A stretch of DNA of 64,000 nucleotides from Pseudomonas songnenensis (GCF_003696315.1 NZ_RFFN01000006.1:124001-188000), one strand, 5' to 3'; shown: positions 8,704-19,277, counted from the first letter of the stretch. The notes: generated by a model from the letters alone, not told the origin. Program-made: numbers and translations.

Positions 8704-9666
8704 TCAACGTCGCTCGAGGTAGTTGACGCTGAACAGCCCGCGCGGGTCGGTCCACTGACCGCGGCAGTCGAAACCGGCGGTATCGGCCAGGGCGGCGAAG
8801 GATTCCAGCGTGTACTTGTAGGAGTTTTCCGTGTGCAGGCTTTCGCCGGCGTCGAAGTGGAAGCGCCGGCCTTCGATGGTCACGTCCTGGGGATCGGGAC
8901 TGATCAGGTGCATCTCGATGCGCGATTCGGCCTCGTTGAAGAAGGCGCGATGCACGAAGCGCGACGGGTCGACGTCGCTGTCCAGCTCGTTGCGGATGCG
9001 CTGCAGCAGGTTGAGGTTGAACGCAGCGGTGACATGGGCGCGGTCGTTGTAGGCCGCCTCCAGCACTGCACGATCCTTGACCAGATCGACGCCGATCACC
9101 AGGCCGCCGCCGACCGGTAGCACATCGTGCAGGCGCTGCAGAAAGGCTGCGGCCTCGCCCGGGGTGAAGTTGCCGATGCTCGAGCCCGGGAAGAACATCA
9201 GCGGGTGCTCGCTGGTGAAATCATCCGGCAGGTTCAGCTCATGGGAAAAATCGGTGCAGGCTGCGTGCACCTCCAGCCAGGGATAGTCGGCGGCCAGGCG
9301 CTGGGTGCTGCTGAGCAGAAAGTCCTCGGAGATGTCGATGCCCAGGTAGCTGGTCGGGTGCAGCGCCTCCAGCAGCAGGCGGACCTTGCGGCTCGCGCCG
9401 CTGCCCAGTTCGATCAGGTCGCTGTGCGGGCCGGCGATGTCGAGAATGTCGTTGGCCGCATCGGCGAGGATCTGCTCCTCGGTGCGGGTGATGTAGTACT
9501 CCGGCTGCCGGCAGATCTGCTCGAACAGCTCGGAACCGCGCCGATCGTAGAAGAACTTTGGCGAAGCCCATTTCGGCGTCGCGGCAAACCCGGCAAGGGT
9601 TTCGTCGCGCAGCGAGGCGTCGTGTGGCTGTTGCAGCTGATCGTGAAAGTGAATTGCCAGCGCCAT
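8704..9666 (-). CDS. egtD: L-histidine N-alpha-methyltransferase
   Basis: EgtD trimethylates the alpha-amino group of histidine with S-adenosylmethionine to give hercynine, the first ergothioneine intermediate. The 320-residue length is normal for the family. Diagnostic stretches are KFFYDRRGSELFEQIC near residue 37, PEYYITRTE near residue 55, the SAM loop IELGSGASRK at 85-94, and GSSIGNFTPGEA. The gene follows egtB with only 2 bases between them, so the two are an operon. The C-terminus ends in FSVNYLERR. Confidence 0.95.
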   Translation of the reverse strand: MALAIHFHDQLQQPHDASLRDETLAGFAATPKWASPKFFYDRRGSELFEQICRQPEYYITRTEEQILADAANDILDIAGPHSDLIELGSGASRKVRLLLEALHPTSYLGIDISEDFLLSSTQRLAADYPWLEVHAACTDFSHELNLPDDFTSEHPLMFFPGSSIGNFTPGEAAAFLQRLHDVLPVGGGLVIGVDLVKDRAVLEAAYNDRAHVTAAFNLNLLQRIRNELDSDVDPSRFVHRAFFNEAESRIEMHLISPDPQDVTIEGRRFHFDAGESLHTENSYKYTLESFAALADTAGFDCRGQWTDPRGLFSVNYLERR

Positions 9667-9668
9667 GT

Positions 9669-10964
9669 TCAGAGCCCCCTGGCCAGGCGCAGCCCGGCGA
9701 ACTGCCAGCGCATCGCCGGCTGGAAGAAGTTGCGGTAGGTGACGCGCACGTGGGATTCCGGCGTGGCGCAGCAGCCGCCGCGCAGCACCATCTGCCCGGA
9801 CATGAACTTGCCGTTGTATTCACCCAGGCTGCCCTCCAGCGGACGAAAGCCGGGGTAGGGCAGGTAGGCGCTGGCTGTCCATTCCCAGACATCACCGAAC
9901 AGCTGCCTGGGGCCGTCGTGACCGGGCAGGGCGGCGACCGGCTGCAGGTAGTCGCTTTCGAGGAAGTTGCCGCGCAGCGGCTGGTCGGCGGCGGCGACTT
10001 CCCATTCCGCTTCGCTCGGCAGGCGTGCCCCGGCCCAGCGGGCATAGGCATCGGCCTCGTAATAGCTGATGTGGCAGACAGGCGCTTCCAGGTCCAGCGG
10101 GCGCAGGCCACCGAGGGTCATTTCGTACCAGCTGGCCTCTTCGCGCAGCCAGTACAGCGGAGCGTTCCAGCCGGACTGCTGGATCAGGTCCCAGCCATCG
10201 GACAGCCACAGCTCCGGACGGGCGTAGCCGCCGTCAGTGATGAACGACAGGTATTCGCGGTTGCTCACCAGGCGTTCGGCTAGCTGGAAATCCTCGACGA
10301 ACTGACGATGCCGCGGGGTTTCGCAATCGAAGGCGAAATCGTTGCCGGCATGCCCGATGTGCTGCACGCCGCCGGCGAATTCGTGCCAGCGCGGGCGCTC
10401 CGGCCCGCTCGGCTGCGCCTTGGCGAGGTCGTGGCGATAGACCGGATGCAGCGGGTTCTGCGCGAGGATGTGCTTGATGTCCATCAGCAGCAGCTCCTGG
10501 TGCTGCTGCTCGTGCTGCAGGCCCAGGCCGACGCGGCGGACGATTTCGCCAGCCTGCTCGCGCGGCGGATTGCTCAGCAGCTCGCCCATGGCCTGGTCGA
10601 CGTACCGGCGGTAGCGATAGATCTCGTCCACCCCCGGACGCGACAGCACACCGCGCCGCGCCCGCGCAAAGGGCAGGCCATGGGTCTGGTAATAGGAATT
10701 GAACAGGTAGTCGTAGGCCTCGTTCAGGCGCCGGTAGCCGGGCAGGTAGGGCAGCAGCAGAAAGGTTTCGAAGAACCAGCTGACGTGCGCCAGGTGCCAC
10801 TTCGGCGGGCTGACTTCCGGCGTGCTCTGGATGACGTAGTCCTCCACCTGCAGCGGCCTGCAGATGGCCTCGCTGGTCGCGCGTATCTGTCGGTAGCGCT
10901 GCAGCAACAGATCGAGCTCTGCCAGTGCCGGATGCGGATGTGGCTGCTCTGCCAGGTTGCCCAT
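9669..10964 (-). CDS. egtB: Ergothioneine biosynthesis protein EgtB (iron-dependent sulfoxide synthase)
   Basis: The chosen start is the ATG at 10964, which is preceded by AGGGGGA and gives 431 residues. An upstream in-frame start lacks these features. The N-terminal DinB-like domain supplies the iron ligands in the H-x3-H-x-E motif HEQQHQE (H151, H155, E157), with a conserved WHLAH at 56-60. The C-terminal half is a formylglycine-generating-enzyme-like fold (GDVWEWTASAY, VLRGGCCATP). The enzyme uses oxygen to join hercynine to a thiol, cysteine or gamma-glutamylcysteine, as sulfoxide. No EgtA, EgtC or EgtE gene is seen nearby, so the thiol substrate and the C-S lyase must come from elsewhere. 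Confidence 0.95.
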   Translation of the reverse strand: MGNLAEQPHPHPALAELDLLLQRYRQIRATSEAICRPLQVEDYVIQSTPEVSPPKWHLAHVSWFFETFLLLPYLPGYRRLNEAYDYLFNSYYQTHGLPFARARRGVLSRPGVDEIYRYRRYVDQAMGELLSNPPREQAGEIVRRVGLGLQHEQQHQELLLMDIKHILAQNPLHPVYRHDLAKAQPSGPERPRWHEFAGGVQHIGHAGNDFAFDCETPRHRQFVEDFQLAERLVSNREYLSFITDGGYARPELWLSDGWDLIQQSGWNAPLYWLREEASWYEMTLGGLRPLDLEAPVCHISYYEADAYARWAGARLPSEAEWEVAAADQPLRGNFLESDYLQPVAALPGHDGPRQLFGDVWEWTASAYLPYPGFRPLEGSLGEYNGKFMSGQMVLRGGCCATPESHVRVTYRNFFQPAMRWQFAGLRLARGL

Positions 10965-11113
10965 GGCTGTCCCCCTACGGTTTGACGACCGAAACGGCCT
11001 CCCATAGCGACCCGGTGCGCCGGGCAAAAGTTTCTGCCGGCCGGGCCGGCAAAGTTGGAGAAGAAGTCGCTGCGCCCTGGTCACTCTCTATGAGCAAAGC
11101 AGGGGATCGAGCC

Positions 11114-11926
11114 ATGCGACAGTTGTTAGTTCTGAGTTCAACGGTGCTGTTGGCTGCCTGCGGGCAACACAATACGGCGTCCTACACCGAGGCTGCTGGC
11201 GCGCCGAAAAGCGCCGAGACGCGCACCCTGGAGGCCGGTGCAAAGCTGCTGCAGGGCAAGGCGCCGCTGAATGCGGTGAGCGCCTATCTCAACGGCTTTC
11301 ACTTCTACAACGGCGACATGAACGGGCAGATGGAGGCCCACCACTACGTCACGCGGGTGAACGAGGACGTGATGCAGGCGCTGATCTACGATGGCAACGG
11401 CAGCGATGCCAAGCTCATGGGCGTCGAATACATCATCAGCGCCCGCCTGTTCGCGACGCTGCCCGAGGACGAGAAAAAGCTTTGGCACAGCCACGATTAC
11501 GAGGTGAAATCCGGCTCGCTGGTCGCACCTGGCCTGCCACAGGTGGCGGAGAAGCAGTTGATGGAGCAGGTGGTCAGCACTTACGGCAAGACCTGGCACA
11601 CCTGGCATACCGACCGCGACAAGGAGCTGCCGTACGGAATCCCGGCGCTGATGATGGGCTTTACCGCGGATGGCCAGCTGGACCCGGCGCTGGAAAAGGC
11701 CCGTGACCAGCGCCTCGGCGTGGATACCCAGGCGATCCGCCGCAGTCGTGAGTCGATCCCGCAGCCCGGCGTCGATCCGGCGGCCAATGCCTGGGAGAAA
11801 GGCGACGTCATTCAGCTGCAGCGGGTCCGAGGGGCCGGCGAGCACCGCCACGGCGAGGGAGCCGGGCGAGCGGAAATCATCGAGTCGGGACGCCTGCAGC
11901 AGCAACAGCGCAGCAGCGAGCGCTGA
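11114..11926 (+). CDS. OBAP (DUF1264) family lipoprotein
   Basis: The ATG at 11114 gives a clear lipoprotein signal with lipobox LAAC followed by GQ, so the protein is exported and lipidated; an upstream in-frame start would bury this signal. The 270-residue product matches the oil body-associated protein family: FHFYNGDMNGQMEAHHYVTR, LMGVEYIISARLF, then WHSHDYEVKSG and WHTWHTDRDKELP. The histidine-rich motifs suggest metal or ligand binding, but the bacterial role is unknown. The last 40 residues are rich in Arg, Gly and Gln and look unlike the rest; they may be a late frameshift or a non-conserved tail. Confidence 0.82.
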   Translation: MRQLLVLSSTVLLAACGQHNTASYTEAAGAPKSAETRTLEAGAKLLQGKAPLNAVSAYLNGFHFYNGDMNGQMEAHHYVTRVNEDVMQALIYDGNGSDAKLMGVEYIISARLFATLPEDEKKLWHSHDYEVKSGSLVAPGLPQVAEKQLMEQVVSTYGKTWHTWHTDRDKELPYGIPALMMGFTADGQLDPALEKARDQRLGVDTQAIRRSRESIPQPGVDPAANAWEKGDVIQLQRVRGAGEHRHGEGAGRAEIIESGRLQQQQRSSER

Positions 11927-11928
11927 GA

Positions 11929-12624
11929 TCAGTGGTTTCGGTCGAGGGGCGGCGTCGGCCTGACGAGAATCTCGTTGACGTCGACATGTGCCGGCTGCGA
12001 TAGCGCATAAACCACCGCACGGCCGATGTCCTCCGGTTGCAGGGCGTAGGCCGGCGGCTCGTCGAACAGTGGCGTGTCGACCATGCCCGGTTCGATCAAG
12101 GTGACCCGTACGCCCGTGCCGCGCAGTTCTTCGCGCACGCTAAGGCCCATGCCGGTCACCGCCCATTTGCTGGCGCTGTACATCGAGCCGGGGATGACGA
12201 AGCGCCCTGCCGCCGAGCCGGTGAGCAGCAGATGACCGCGGCTGGCCTTCAACGCGGCCAGCGTGCAGCGCAGGGTCAGGCCGACGCCGTAGATGTTGGT
12301 CAGCAGCATGGTTTTCCACACTTCTGGATCGGCGCCGCTGAAGCCGCCGTCGCTGCCGGGAATGCCGGCGTTGGCGTAGACGGCATCGAGCTGGCCATAG
12401 TGATCCAGCACCTGTTGCACCATGGCCTGCTGCGCGGCGTAATCGGTCACGTCGCAGGGAATGGCGAGGGCGCGCTGCGGGCCGATTTCATCGACCAGCT
12501 GCTGCAGCTTGTCCGCCGAGCGCGCAGCGAGCGCCAGCCGGTAGCCGGCCGCGGCTGCCAGGCGAGCGCTTGCGGCGCCGATACCTGACGAAGCGCCGGT
12601 GATCAGCAGCACGGGATCACCCAT
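11929..12624 (-). CDS. Short-chain dehydrogenase/reductase (SDR)
   Basis: This 231-residue classical SDR has the nucleotide loop TGASSGIG at 9-16, NAG at 85-87, and the catalytic set S137, Y149 and K153 (YSASK). It is an NAD(P)-dependent oxidoreductase of unknown substrate, close to the YdfG-like serine/3-hydroxy acid dehydrogenases by layout. It follows a small conserved gene with 9 bases between them and a GAGGAA ribosome site that overlaps the end of that gene, so the two are co-transcribed. Confidence 0.9.
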   Translation of the reverse strand: MGDPVLLITGASSGIGAASARLAAAAGYRLALAARSADKLQQLVDEIGPQRALAIPCDVTDYAAQQAMVQQVLDHYGQLDAVYANAGIPGSDGGFSGADPEVWKTMLLTNIYGVGLTLRCTLAALKASRGHLLLTGSAAGRFVIPGSMYSASKWAVTGMGLSVREELRGTGVRVTLIEPGMVDTPLFDEPPAYALQPEDIGRAVVYALSQPAHVDVNEILVRPTPPLDRNH

Positions 12625-12633
12625 GGTCGTTCC

Positions 12634-12939
12634 TCAGTAGTTCGGTGTGGTTTCCGGAATGGCGCTGTCGTCGGTGATGAACGGCATGCTCCAGGGTTCC
12701 AGCGTGCAGCCTTTGTCGATCAGCTCCTGGCGGGTCTGCTCGATCACCTGTGCCATGCGCATCGGGTCGGCGTAGTCGCGCACCTGTGCCACGCGGGTGA
12801 TTTCTTCGCCGTTGCCGTTCATCACGGTGAAGCCGAAGCTGTCGTCCTCGGCGTTGGCGCTGGTCACGCAACCGCAGGGCAGGAAGGCTTCGGAGGCCAG
12901 TTGCATGGCGTTGTCCAGACTGAGCGGGGTAGTGGTCAT
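12634..12939 (-). CDS. Small conserved protein of unknown function
   Basis: The start at 12939 is chosen because GGAGA lies 7 bases upstream; a second ATG four codons earlier has no such site. The 101-residue product is soluble and acidic, with a CGC cluster (LPCGCV) at about residues 21-26 and a third cysteine near residue 77. No membrane segment or signal is visible. It precedes the SDR gene in an apparent two-gene operon. No function can be assigned. Confidence 0.7.
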   Translation of the reverse strand: MTTTPLSLDNAMQLASEAFLPCGCVTSANAEDDSFGFTVMNGNGEEITRVAQVRDYADPMRMAQVIEQTRQELIDKGCTLEPWSMPFITDDSAIPETTPNY

Positions 12940-13056
12940 GTTTATCTCCATTTCGTTGCAGATGTCTGAAGTTGACCGTCATATCTGGCGGCCGTTTCCC
13001 CGTCGCCGACCGGCTGTCGCTTGTGCAACGGCAGACGCACCACCATATTCAGTTTC

Positions 13057-16000
13057 ATGACTGCCTCTTATCCCGATCCGCTGAGTCAATTTCATCCCGC
13101 CGTGGCTGAGTGGTTTTGCCGCAGCTTTCCCGCACCCACTCCAGCCCAGACGGCGGCGTGGCCGCGAATACGGGCGGGGCTTTCGACGCTGGTGGCCGCG
13201 CCTACGGGGTCGGGCAAAACGTTGACGGCCTTTCTTGCCGCGATCGATGGACTGGTGCAGCAGGGGCTGGCCGAGGGTGGCCTGGCCGACGCGACGCGCG
13301 TGCTCTATGTCTCGCCGTTGAAGGCCTTGTCCAATGACATCCATATCAACCTGGAGGAGCCGCTCGCCGGGATCACCGCCGAGCTGGCGCGTCTGGGCCT
13401 GCCGCCGCTGCAAATCCGCACCGCAGTGCGAACCGGCGACACGCCGCAGGCCGAGCGCAACGCCATGCGCAAGCGCGTGCCGCATATCCTGGTAACCACG
13501 CCGGAATCGCTTTACGTGCTGCTCGGCTCGGCATCGGGGCGCGAAATGCTCGCCGACGTGCAGAGCGTGATCGTCGACGAGATTCATGCGATCGCCGGCA
13601 ACAAGCGCGGCAGTCATCTGGTGCTGTCGCTGGAGCGGCTCGAAGCGCTCTGCAATCGGCCGCTGGTGCGCGTCGGGTTGTCAGCGACACAGAAGCCGAT
13701 CGATGCGGTGGCGCGCTTTCTGGTCGGCGGCGAGCGGCCGTGCGAGATCGTCGACATCGGCCATGGCCGCGCCCGCGACCTGGCGCTGGAAGTGCCGCCG
13801 GTGCCGCTGGAAGCGGTGATGAGCAACGATGCCTGGGCGCTGGTGTATGACCGCCTTGCAGCCTTGGCTGGCGAACATCGCACCACGCTGGTGTTCGTCA
13901 ACACGCGGCGCATGGCCGAGCGCACCACCCGGCATCTGGCCGAGCGGCTGGGTGCGGAGGTGGTCGCCGCACACCATGGCAGCCTGGCCCGCGAGCAGCG
14001 GCTGCTGGCCGAGCAGAAGCTCAAACGTGGTGATTTGCGGGTACTGGTCGCGACTGCCTCGCTGGAGCTGGGCATCGACATCGGCGACGTGGAGCTGGTC
14101 TGCCAGCTGGGGTCGCCACGCTCGATTTCGGCTTTCCTGCAGCGGGTCGGACGCGCTGGGCACCAGGTGGCTGGGGTGTCCAAGGGGCGCCTGTTCCCCA
14201 GTTCCCGCGACGACCTGATCGAGTGCGCCGCGCTGCTCGACGCCGTGCGCCGCGGTGAGCTGGACACGCTGAAGATTCCGCAGATGCCGCTGGATGTGCT
14301 GGCCCAGCAGATCGTCGCCGAGGTGGCCTGTCGGGAATGGGAGGAGGCCGCGTTGCTCCAGCTGTTCCGCCGCGCGGCACCCTATGCGGCGCTGGACGAG
14401 GCGACCTTCCAGGCGCTGCTGCGGATGCTTGCCGAGGGCTATACGACCCGCCACGGGACACGCGGCGCCTATCTGCACCGTGATCTCGCGACACGCAGCC
14501 TGCGTGGCCGCCGCGGTGGCCGGCTGACTGCACTGACCTCCGGCGGCACCATCGCCGACAACGCCGACTATGCCGTGCTGCTGGAACCGCAGGGACTGAA
14601 CATCGGCACGGTGAACGAGGACTTCGCGGTGGAGAGCCTGGCCGGCGATGTGTTTCAGCTGGGCAATACGTCCTATCGCATCCTCAAGATCGAGTCCGGG
14701 CGGGTGCGGGTCGAGGACGCCCAGGGCATGCCGCCGAGCATTCCGTTCTGGCTGGGCGAGGCGCCGGGGCGCAGCGACGAGCTGTCCTTTGCCGTGGCGC
14801 GATTGCGTGACGAGATCGATCGGCGGTTGGCTGAGGGGGCGGCGCAGGGCAGCGTGGACCTCTCGCCCGCCGTCGACTGGCTGACCGGCACTCTCGGCCT
14901 GGCGGACGAAGCCGCGCGGCAGATCGTCGACTACCTGGCCCGTGCCCGCGCGGCGCTGGGCGCCTTGCCGACCCAGCAGCGGCTGGTCATGGAGCGCTTC
15001 TTCGACGAGTCCGGCGGCACCCAACTGGTCATCCATTCGCCCTACGGCAGCCGCATCAACCGCGCCTGGGGGCTGGCGCTGCGCAAGCGCTTCTGCCGCA
15101 CCTTCAACTTCGAACTGCAGGCGGCGGCCACCGAAGACGCCATCATCCTTTCGCTGTCCACCAGTCACAGCTTCCCGCTGGGCGATGTCTGGCGCTACCT
15201 GAACTCCGCCACCGCGGAGCAGGTGTTGATCCAGGCACTGCTGGATGCCCCGCTGTTCGGTGTGCGCTGGCGCTGGATCGCCACCACCGCGCTGGCCCTG
15301 CCGCGCATGGCAGGTGGGCGCAAGGTGGCGCCGCAGCTGCAGCGCATGAAAAGCGAGGACCTGCTGGCGACGGTATTCCCCGATCAGGTGGCCTGCCTGG
15401 AAAACATCGTCGGGGAGCGCGAAATTCCCGACCATCCACTGGTGCGCCAGACCCTGGATGACTGCCTGCACGAGGCGATGGACAGCGAAGGCTGGCTGGC
15501 GCTGCTGCGCCGCATGGAACGCGGTGAGGTCGAACTGCTGGCGCGGGACCTGCCGGCGCCGTCGCCGCTGGCAATGGAGATTCTCGGCGCACGCCCCTAT
15601 GCCTTTCTTGACGACGCGCCGCTGGAAGAGCGACGTACGCAGGCCGTGCTTGCGCGGCGCTGGAGCGACCCGCAATCCAGTGATGATCTTGGTGCGCTGG
15701 ACCCCGAGGCGATTGCAGCGGTGCGTGAGCAAGCCTGGCCCGAGGCGCGTAACACCGACGAACTGCACGAAGCGTTGACGGCGCTGGGCTGCATTGCCGA
15801 ATCCGAGGTTATCGTGCAGCCGCAGTGGCGCGGGTGGCTGGACGAGCTTGCGCAGGGCCGGCGTGCGACCCGCATGCAGATCGCCCACGACCGCGTCCTG
15901 TGGTTGCCGCTCGAGCGGCTGGCGCTGTTGCGCTCGGTTTATCCGCAAGCGCCGATCGAGCCACATCTGCAGGCACCTGCCGGGTACGACGGGTTGCTGG

Positions 16001-17376
16001 CGGAAGAGGATGCGCTGGTGGAGTTGATTCGCGCCCGGTTGAGCGGCTTTGGCCCTCTACCTGTGTCGTTGATCGCACGACCGCTGGCCCTGCCGGCCTC
16101 TGCCGTTGCGCTGGCGCTGGTCCGCCTGGAAGGCCAGGGCTATGTGATGCGCGGGCGTTTCAGCGCTGGCGCGGTGGAGGATGAGTGGTGCGAACGCCAT
16201 CTGCTGGCGCGCATCCATCGTTACACGGTCAAGCGTTTGCGCAGGGAGATCGAGCCGGTCGAGCGTGCCGATTTCATGCGCTTTCTGGCCGACTGGCAGC
16301 ATCTTTCCAGCGCCACGCGGATGCAGGGGCGCGAGGCGCTGGTCAGCGTGGTGGAGCAGCTCGAGGGCTACCAGGCGGCGGCTGCGGCCTGGGAGGCCGA
16401 CCTGTTGCCAGCACGCCTGAAAGACTATGGCGGCACCTGGCTGGACGAGCTGTGCCGTTCCGGGCGTATCGTCTGGACGCGCTTGGCCGGGCGGCTCAAG
16501 GCCAGCGGCGGACCGGTGCGGGGCACGCCGGTGGTGCTGCTGCCGCGCCGTCAGCTGTCGACCTGGTACGCGCTGGCAGGCGACGCGCCGATGCCGGAAC
16601 TGTCATCGCGGGCGCAGCGGGTGTTCGACTGCCTGCAGACCCATGGCGCGCTGTTCTTCGATGAGCTGCAGCAAGACGCGCACCTGCTGCGCAGCGAGCT
16701 GGAAGACGCCCTTGGTGAACTGGTGGCGGTAGGGCTGGTAAATGCGGACAGCTTTGCCGGTCTGCGCAGTCTTTTGGCCCCGGCCAGCAAACGCTCGCGA
16801 ACCGCCCGGCGCAGCCGTGGCGGCGCCTTCATCGGCGGCATGGACGATGCCGGCCGCTGGGCGCTGGTGCGTAAGGCGGGCGCGGCAAACGATACATCGC
16901 AACCGGCCGCGGTCGATGCCGAGGCGCTGGAGCATATCGCCCGCGTCTTACTGCGCCGCTACGGCGTGGTGTTCTGGCGCCTGCTGGCGCGTGAGGCCGA
17001 CTGGCTGCCGCCCTGGCGCGAACTGTTGCGGGTCTACCACCGGCTGGAGGCACGGGGAGAGATCCGCGGCGGGCGTTTCGTCGCCGGTGTGGCCGGTGAG
17101 CAGTTCGCCCTGCCCGAGGCGGTCGGCCTGCTGCGCGAAGTGCGCAAGCGGCCGCTGATGGGAGAAATGCTGGCGGTATCGGCGGTGGACCCGCTGAATC
17201 AGCTCGGTACCTTGTTGCCTGGGAGCAAGGTGCCAGCGCTCGCGGCCAATCGGATTCTCTACCGTGACGGAATGCCGTTGGCAGTGCTGATCGCCGGCAA
17301 GCCGCAATGGCTGGTCGAGCTGGACGAAGCCGGGCAGCTGGAGGCGCGTCGCCTGCTGCTATCGGCCAGACGCTAG
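13057..17376 (+). CDS. lhr: Lhr-type superfamily 2 DNA helicase (DEAD/DEAH box)
   Basis: Starting at the ATG at 13057 the product has 1439 residues, the size of bacterial long Lhr proteins. Helicase motifs are in order: Walker A PTGSGKT at 49-55, DEIH at 174-177, SAT after it, and QRVGRAGH as motif VI. A winged-helix and Lhr-core domain follow, then a long C-terminal extension as in E. coli Lhr. Such enzymes translocate 3' to 5' on single-stranded DNA and unwind DNA or RNA:DNA hybrids in repair. The neighbouring exonuclease and phosphoesterase genes often linked to shorter Lhr proteins are absent here. The upstream in-frame start has no better signal. Confidence 0.93.
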   Translation: MTASYPDPLSQFHPAVAEWFCRSFPAPTPAQTAAWPRIRAGLSTLVAAPTGSGKTLTAFLAAIDGLVQQGLAEGGLADATRVLYVSPLKALSNDIHINLEEPLAGITAELARLGLPPLQIRTAVRTGDTPQAERNAMRKRVPHILVTTPESLYVLLGSASGREMLADVQSVIVDEIHAIAGNKRGSHLVLSLERLEALCNRPLVRVGLSATQKPIDAVARFLVGGERPCEIVDIGHGRARDLALEVPPVPLEAVMSNDAWALVYDRLAALAGEHRTTLVFVNTRRMAERTTRHLAERLGAEVVAAHHGSLAREQRLLAEQKLKRGDLRVLVATASLELGIDIGDVELVCQLGSPRSISAFLQRVGRAGHQVAGVSKGRLFPSSRDDLIECAALLDAVRRGELDTLKIPQMPLDVLAQQIVAEVACREWEEAALLQLFRRAAPYAALDEATFQALLRMLAEGYTTRHGTRGAYLHRDLATRSLRGRRGGRLTALTSGGTIADNADYAVLLEPQGLNIGTVNEDFAVESLAGDVFQLGNTSYRILKIESGRVRVEDAQGMPPSIPFWLGEAPGRSDELSFAVARLRDEIDRRLAEGAAQGSVDLSPAVDWLTGTLGLADEAARQIVDYLARARAALGALPTQQRLVMERFFDESGGTQLVIHSPYGSRINRAWGLALRKRFCRTFNFELQAAATEDAIILSLSTSHSFPLGDVWRYLNSATAEQVLIQALLDAPLFGVRWRWIATTALALPRMAGGRKVAPQLQRMKSEDLLATVFPDQVACLENIVGEREIPDHPLVRQTLDDCLHEAMDSEGWLALLRRMERGEVELLARDLPAPSPLAMEILGARPYAFLDDAPLEERRTQAVLARRWSDPQSSDDLGALDPEAIAAVREQAWPEARNTDELHEALTALGCIAESEVIVQPQWRGWLDELAQGRRATRMQIAHDRVLWLPLERLALLRSVYPQAPIEPHLQAPAGYDGLLAEEDALVELIRARLSGFGPLPVSLIARPLALPASAVALALVRLEGQGYVMRGRFSAGAVEDEWCERHLLARIHRYTVKRLRREIEPVERADFMRFLADWQHLSSATRMQGREALVSVVEQLEGYQAAAAAWEADLLPARLKDYGGTWLDELCRSGRIVWTRLAGRLKASGGPVRGTPVVLLPRRQLSTWYALAGDAPMPELSSRAQRVFDCLQTHGALFFDELQQDAHLLRSELEDALGELVAVGLVNADSFAGLRSLLAPASKRSRTARRSRGGAFIGGMDDAGRWALVRKAGAANDTSQPAAVDAEALEHIARVLLRRYGVVFWRLLAREADWLPPWRELLRVYHRLEARGEIRGGRFVAGVAGEQFALPEAVGLLREVRKRPLMGEMLAVSAVDPLNQLGTLLPGSKVPALAANRILYRDGMPLAVLIAGKPQWLVELDEAGQLEARRLLLSARR

Positions 17377-17393
17377 GGCGCCGAGCACGGCTG

Positions 17394-18257
17394 TCAGGCC
17401 GTCGGCGGCAGGCACTTGAGGCTGCCGAAGTCCGTCTGCAACTGTGCGAGTCGGTTGGTCAGGTGGGCACGTTGTCCATCGTCGGCGAGCGCATGCAAGT
17501 CTGCAACCAGGTCCAGACCGGCCCGTTCGGCGCGTTGCAGGGTCGTTCGGTCGCTTTCGTTCATCAGCGCTTCGCGCTCCTGCAGAAGCCGCGCAATGCG
17601 AGCGTCGAAGTCGTCAGCGTGACGCTCCTCGACGGCAGCGAGCAGCATCTGCTGCCAGCGCTCACGGTTGTCCAGCCAACGCCTGTTCTGTTCGCCCAGG
17701 GTGTGCGCCCAGAGCAGTACGCGCTGGCGTTGCTCCGCGTTCAGCGGCCCGAACCAGTACTGCAGGCGCTCCTGCATGCGCTCGGCGCGCTCACGAATCT
17801 GCTGTTCCAGCGGCGGCTCCAGGTATTTCTCCCGGTGCTCGCGGCGATTTTCTTCGAGAGAGCGGCGCAACTCGTCGACCTGAGCATCGCTGAGTGCACG
17901 CAGCAAGTCGGTGGCAGTGGGCGTGACCTCCACGGCGATGCTGTGCATGGCTTCGCGAACGCCGTGGTAGTGCGGCTCCAGATCCTCGCGCTCGAGCTGG
18001 CCGCTGGTGCTTTCGCGTTCCAGTTGCTGGAGGCTGGAGAGAAGCTCCGGCAGCTGCGTGCTGCAATGCCAGGCCAGATGCTGGCGCAAGCGTTCGCGCA
18101 GTTCGCGCTGCTGGCTGCGATCCAGGTCGAGGTAATCGTTGAGCGACCAGGGCACCAGCATGTCGAGGTTGCGATAGACCAGAGTCGCGCGGCTGCAACC
18201 GGAGATCAGCAGTGCGGTGAGCAGCGTCAGCAGTAGCAGTCGGGTGGTGGTGCGCAT
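17394..18257 (-). CDS. DUF6279 family lipoprotein
   Basis: This 287-residue protein has a lipoprotein signal with lipobox LISGC (Cys21). The mature part is almost wholly alpha-helical and charged, rich in Arg, Glu, Leu and Gln, with the family phrase LVYRNLDMLVPWSLNDY just after the cysteine. It should sit in the envelope facing the periplasm. Function is unknown for the family. A GAGGAAAG site precedes the ATG. The gene is convergent with lhr, with 17 bases between the stops. Confidence 0.85.
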   Translation of the reverse strand: MRTTTRLLLLTLLTALLISGCSRATLVYRNLDMLVPWSLNDYLDLDRSQQRELRERLRQHLAWHCSTQLPELLSSLQQLERESTSGQLEREDLEPHYHGVREAMHSIAVEVTPTATDLLRALSDAQVDELRRSLEENRREHREKYLEPPLEQQIRERAERMQERLQYWFGPLNAEQRQRVLLWAHTLGEQNRRWLDNRERWQQMLLAAVEERHADDFDARIARLLQEREALMNESDRTTLQRAERAGLDLVADLHALADDGQRAHLTNRLAQLQTDFGSLKCLPPTA

Positions 18258-18437
18258 CGTCTTTCCTCGCTGTGCGGCGCCTGTTCTGTAGAGCAGTGAC
18301 GCTGCCAGGGGTTCGTTCGCCGGGCCGTTTCGTCGTACCGGACGAGCAAAGACGGCCGCTCCGTGGTCTGCATTGCATGGGGCCAGCCTTGTCGCGGCGA
18401 GGCGGCCGTCTTATCCCTGCAACGATGGAGAAATGCC

Positions 18438-18626
18438 ATGACCTCTCAGATCAAGCACCTCAGCGGCGAAGACGTACCCAAAGCCTGGCGCCCGACCTGG
18501 GCCGTGTGCTGGGTGGTGGAGCTGAACGGCACCATCGTCGGCGGCCCCTACGCCACCGAAGAGGAAGCCCGCGCCGTGGCCGAGGGCAAGGAAGAACCAC
18601 GCATCTCGCAAACCCCGGCACCCTGA
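18438..18626 (+). CDS. Small conserved protein, 62 residues
   Basis: The ATG at 18438 has GGAG 9 bases upstream (ggagaaatgcc). The product is soluble and contains WRPTWAVCWVVELNGTIVG followed by YATEEEARAVAEG, which resembles a short beta hairpin plus helix. The protein stands alone between two leftward lipoprotein genes. I do not recognise a function. Confidence 0.65.
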   Translation: MTSQIKHLSGEDVPKAWRPTWAVCWVVELNGTIVGGPYATEEEARAVAEGKEEPRISQTPAP

Positions 18627-18651
18627 CCGCACCACAAGCCGCAGCCCGCAG

Positions 18652-19200
18652 CTAGCGCGACTGATCCAGGCAGTGCTGCGGGCACGGCGCCTGATACGGC
18701 ACCGATGGAGGCGGCGGCGCGACCAGCTGGTTGACCAGTTCCAGCGATTTGTCGAATGACGGATACCCGCTGCGGGCGACATCCAGTTCGCCGTAGGCCT
18801 GCTTGTAGCGCTCGGCGCGAGCATGGTCGGCTTCGTTGAGCAGGTAGGGCTCCTGATAGATCTTGTAGAGCAGCGCTACCGCATGGGGATGCCCCTTGCG
18901 CTTGGCTTTCTCCAGCAGCTCCAGCACTTCCGAAGTCTCCGGCCCTTGGCGAATCAGCAGCAAGGCCTGGTAGAACTCGATCTCGCCGCGCCGATCCAGT
19001 TTCGCACTGCGGTCGAGCAGGGCCTGGGCGAGCTCGTAGCTGTCTTCATCAGCGATGGAAATCAGGATCTTCGCCTGCATCAGATCGTTCTGATAGAGCA
19101 GGCGTTCGGCACGGCAGCTGTCGCTGCGGGACTCATCACAGGGTTGGCTGGCACAGCCTCCAAGGGTCAGCAGCAGGCCGAACAGCATTGCCTTTTTCAT
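18652..19200 (-). CDS. Helical repeat lipoprotein
   Basis: The ATG at 19200 gives a 182-residue protein with lipobox LGGC (Cys16), so it is an exported lipoprotein; the longer frame upstream would hide the signal. The mature part is helical and repeat-like (ELAQALLDRSAKLDRRGEIEFYQALLLI is one unit), consistent with TPR or Sel1-type repeats. A proline-rich tail follows. A protein-protein scaffold role in the envelope is inferred only from the fold type. Confidence 0.78.
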   Translation of the reverse strand: MKKAMLFGLLLTLGGCASQPCDESRSDSCRAERLLYQNDLMQAKILISIADEDSYELAQALLDRSAKLDRRGEIEFYQALLLIRQGPETSEVLELLEKAKRKGHPHAVALLYKIYQEPYLLNEADHARAERYKQAYGELDVARSGYPSFDKSLELVNQLVAPPPPSVPYQAPCPQHCLDQSR

Positions 19201-19277
19201 GGCGGAATCGTTCTCCGTTTTCTTTTGGCCAGTATGGGCCGTGCCAGCTTCGATTCGCCAGCGCCGCTTACGTTCGC

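Noticed and set aside
13681..15966. 761-codon open frame opposite lhr
   Set aside because: Antisense shadow of a helicase gene with conserved motifs; composition is Gln/Arg/His-rich noise.
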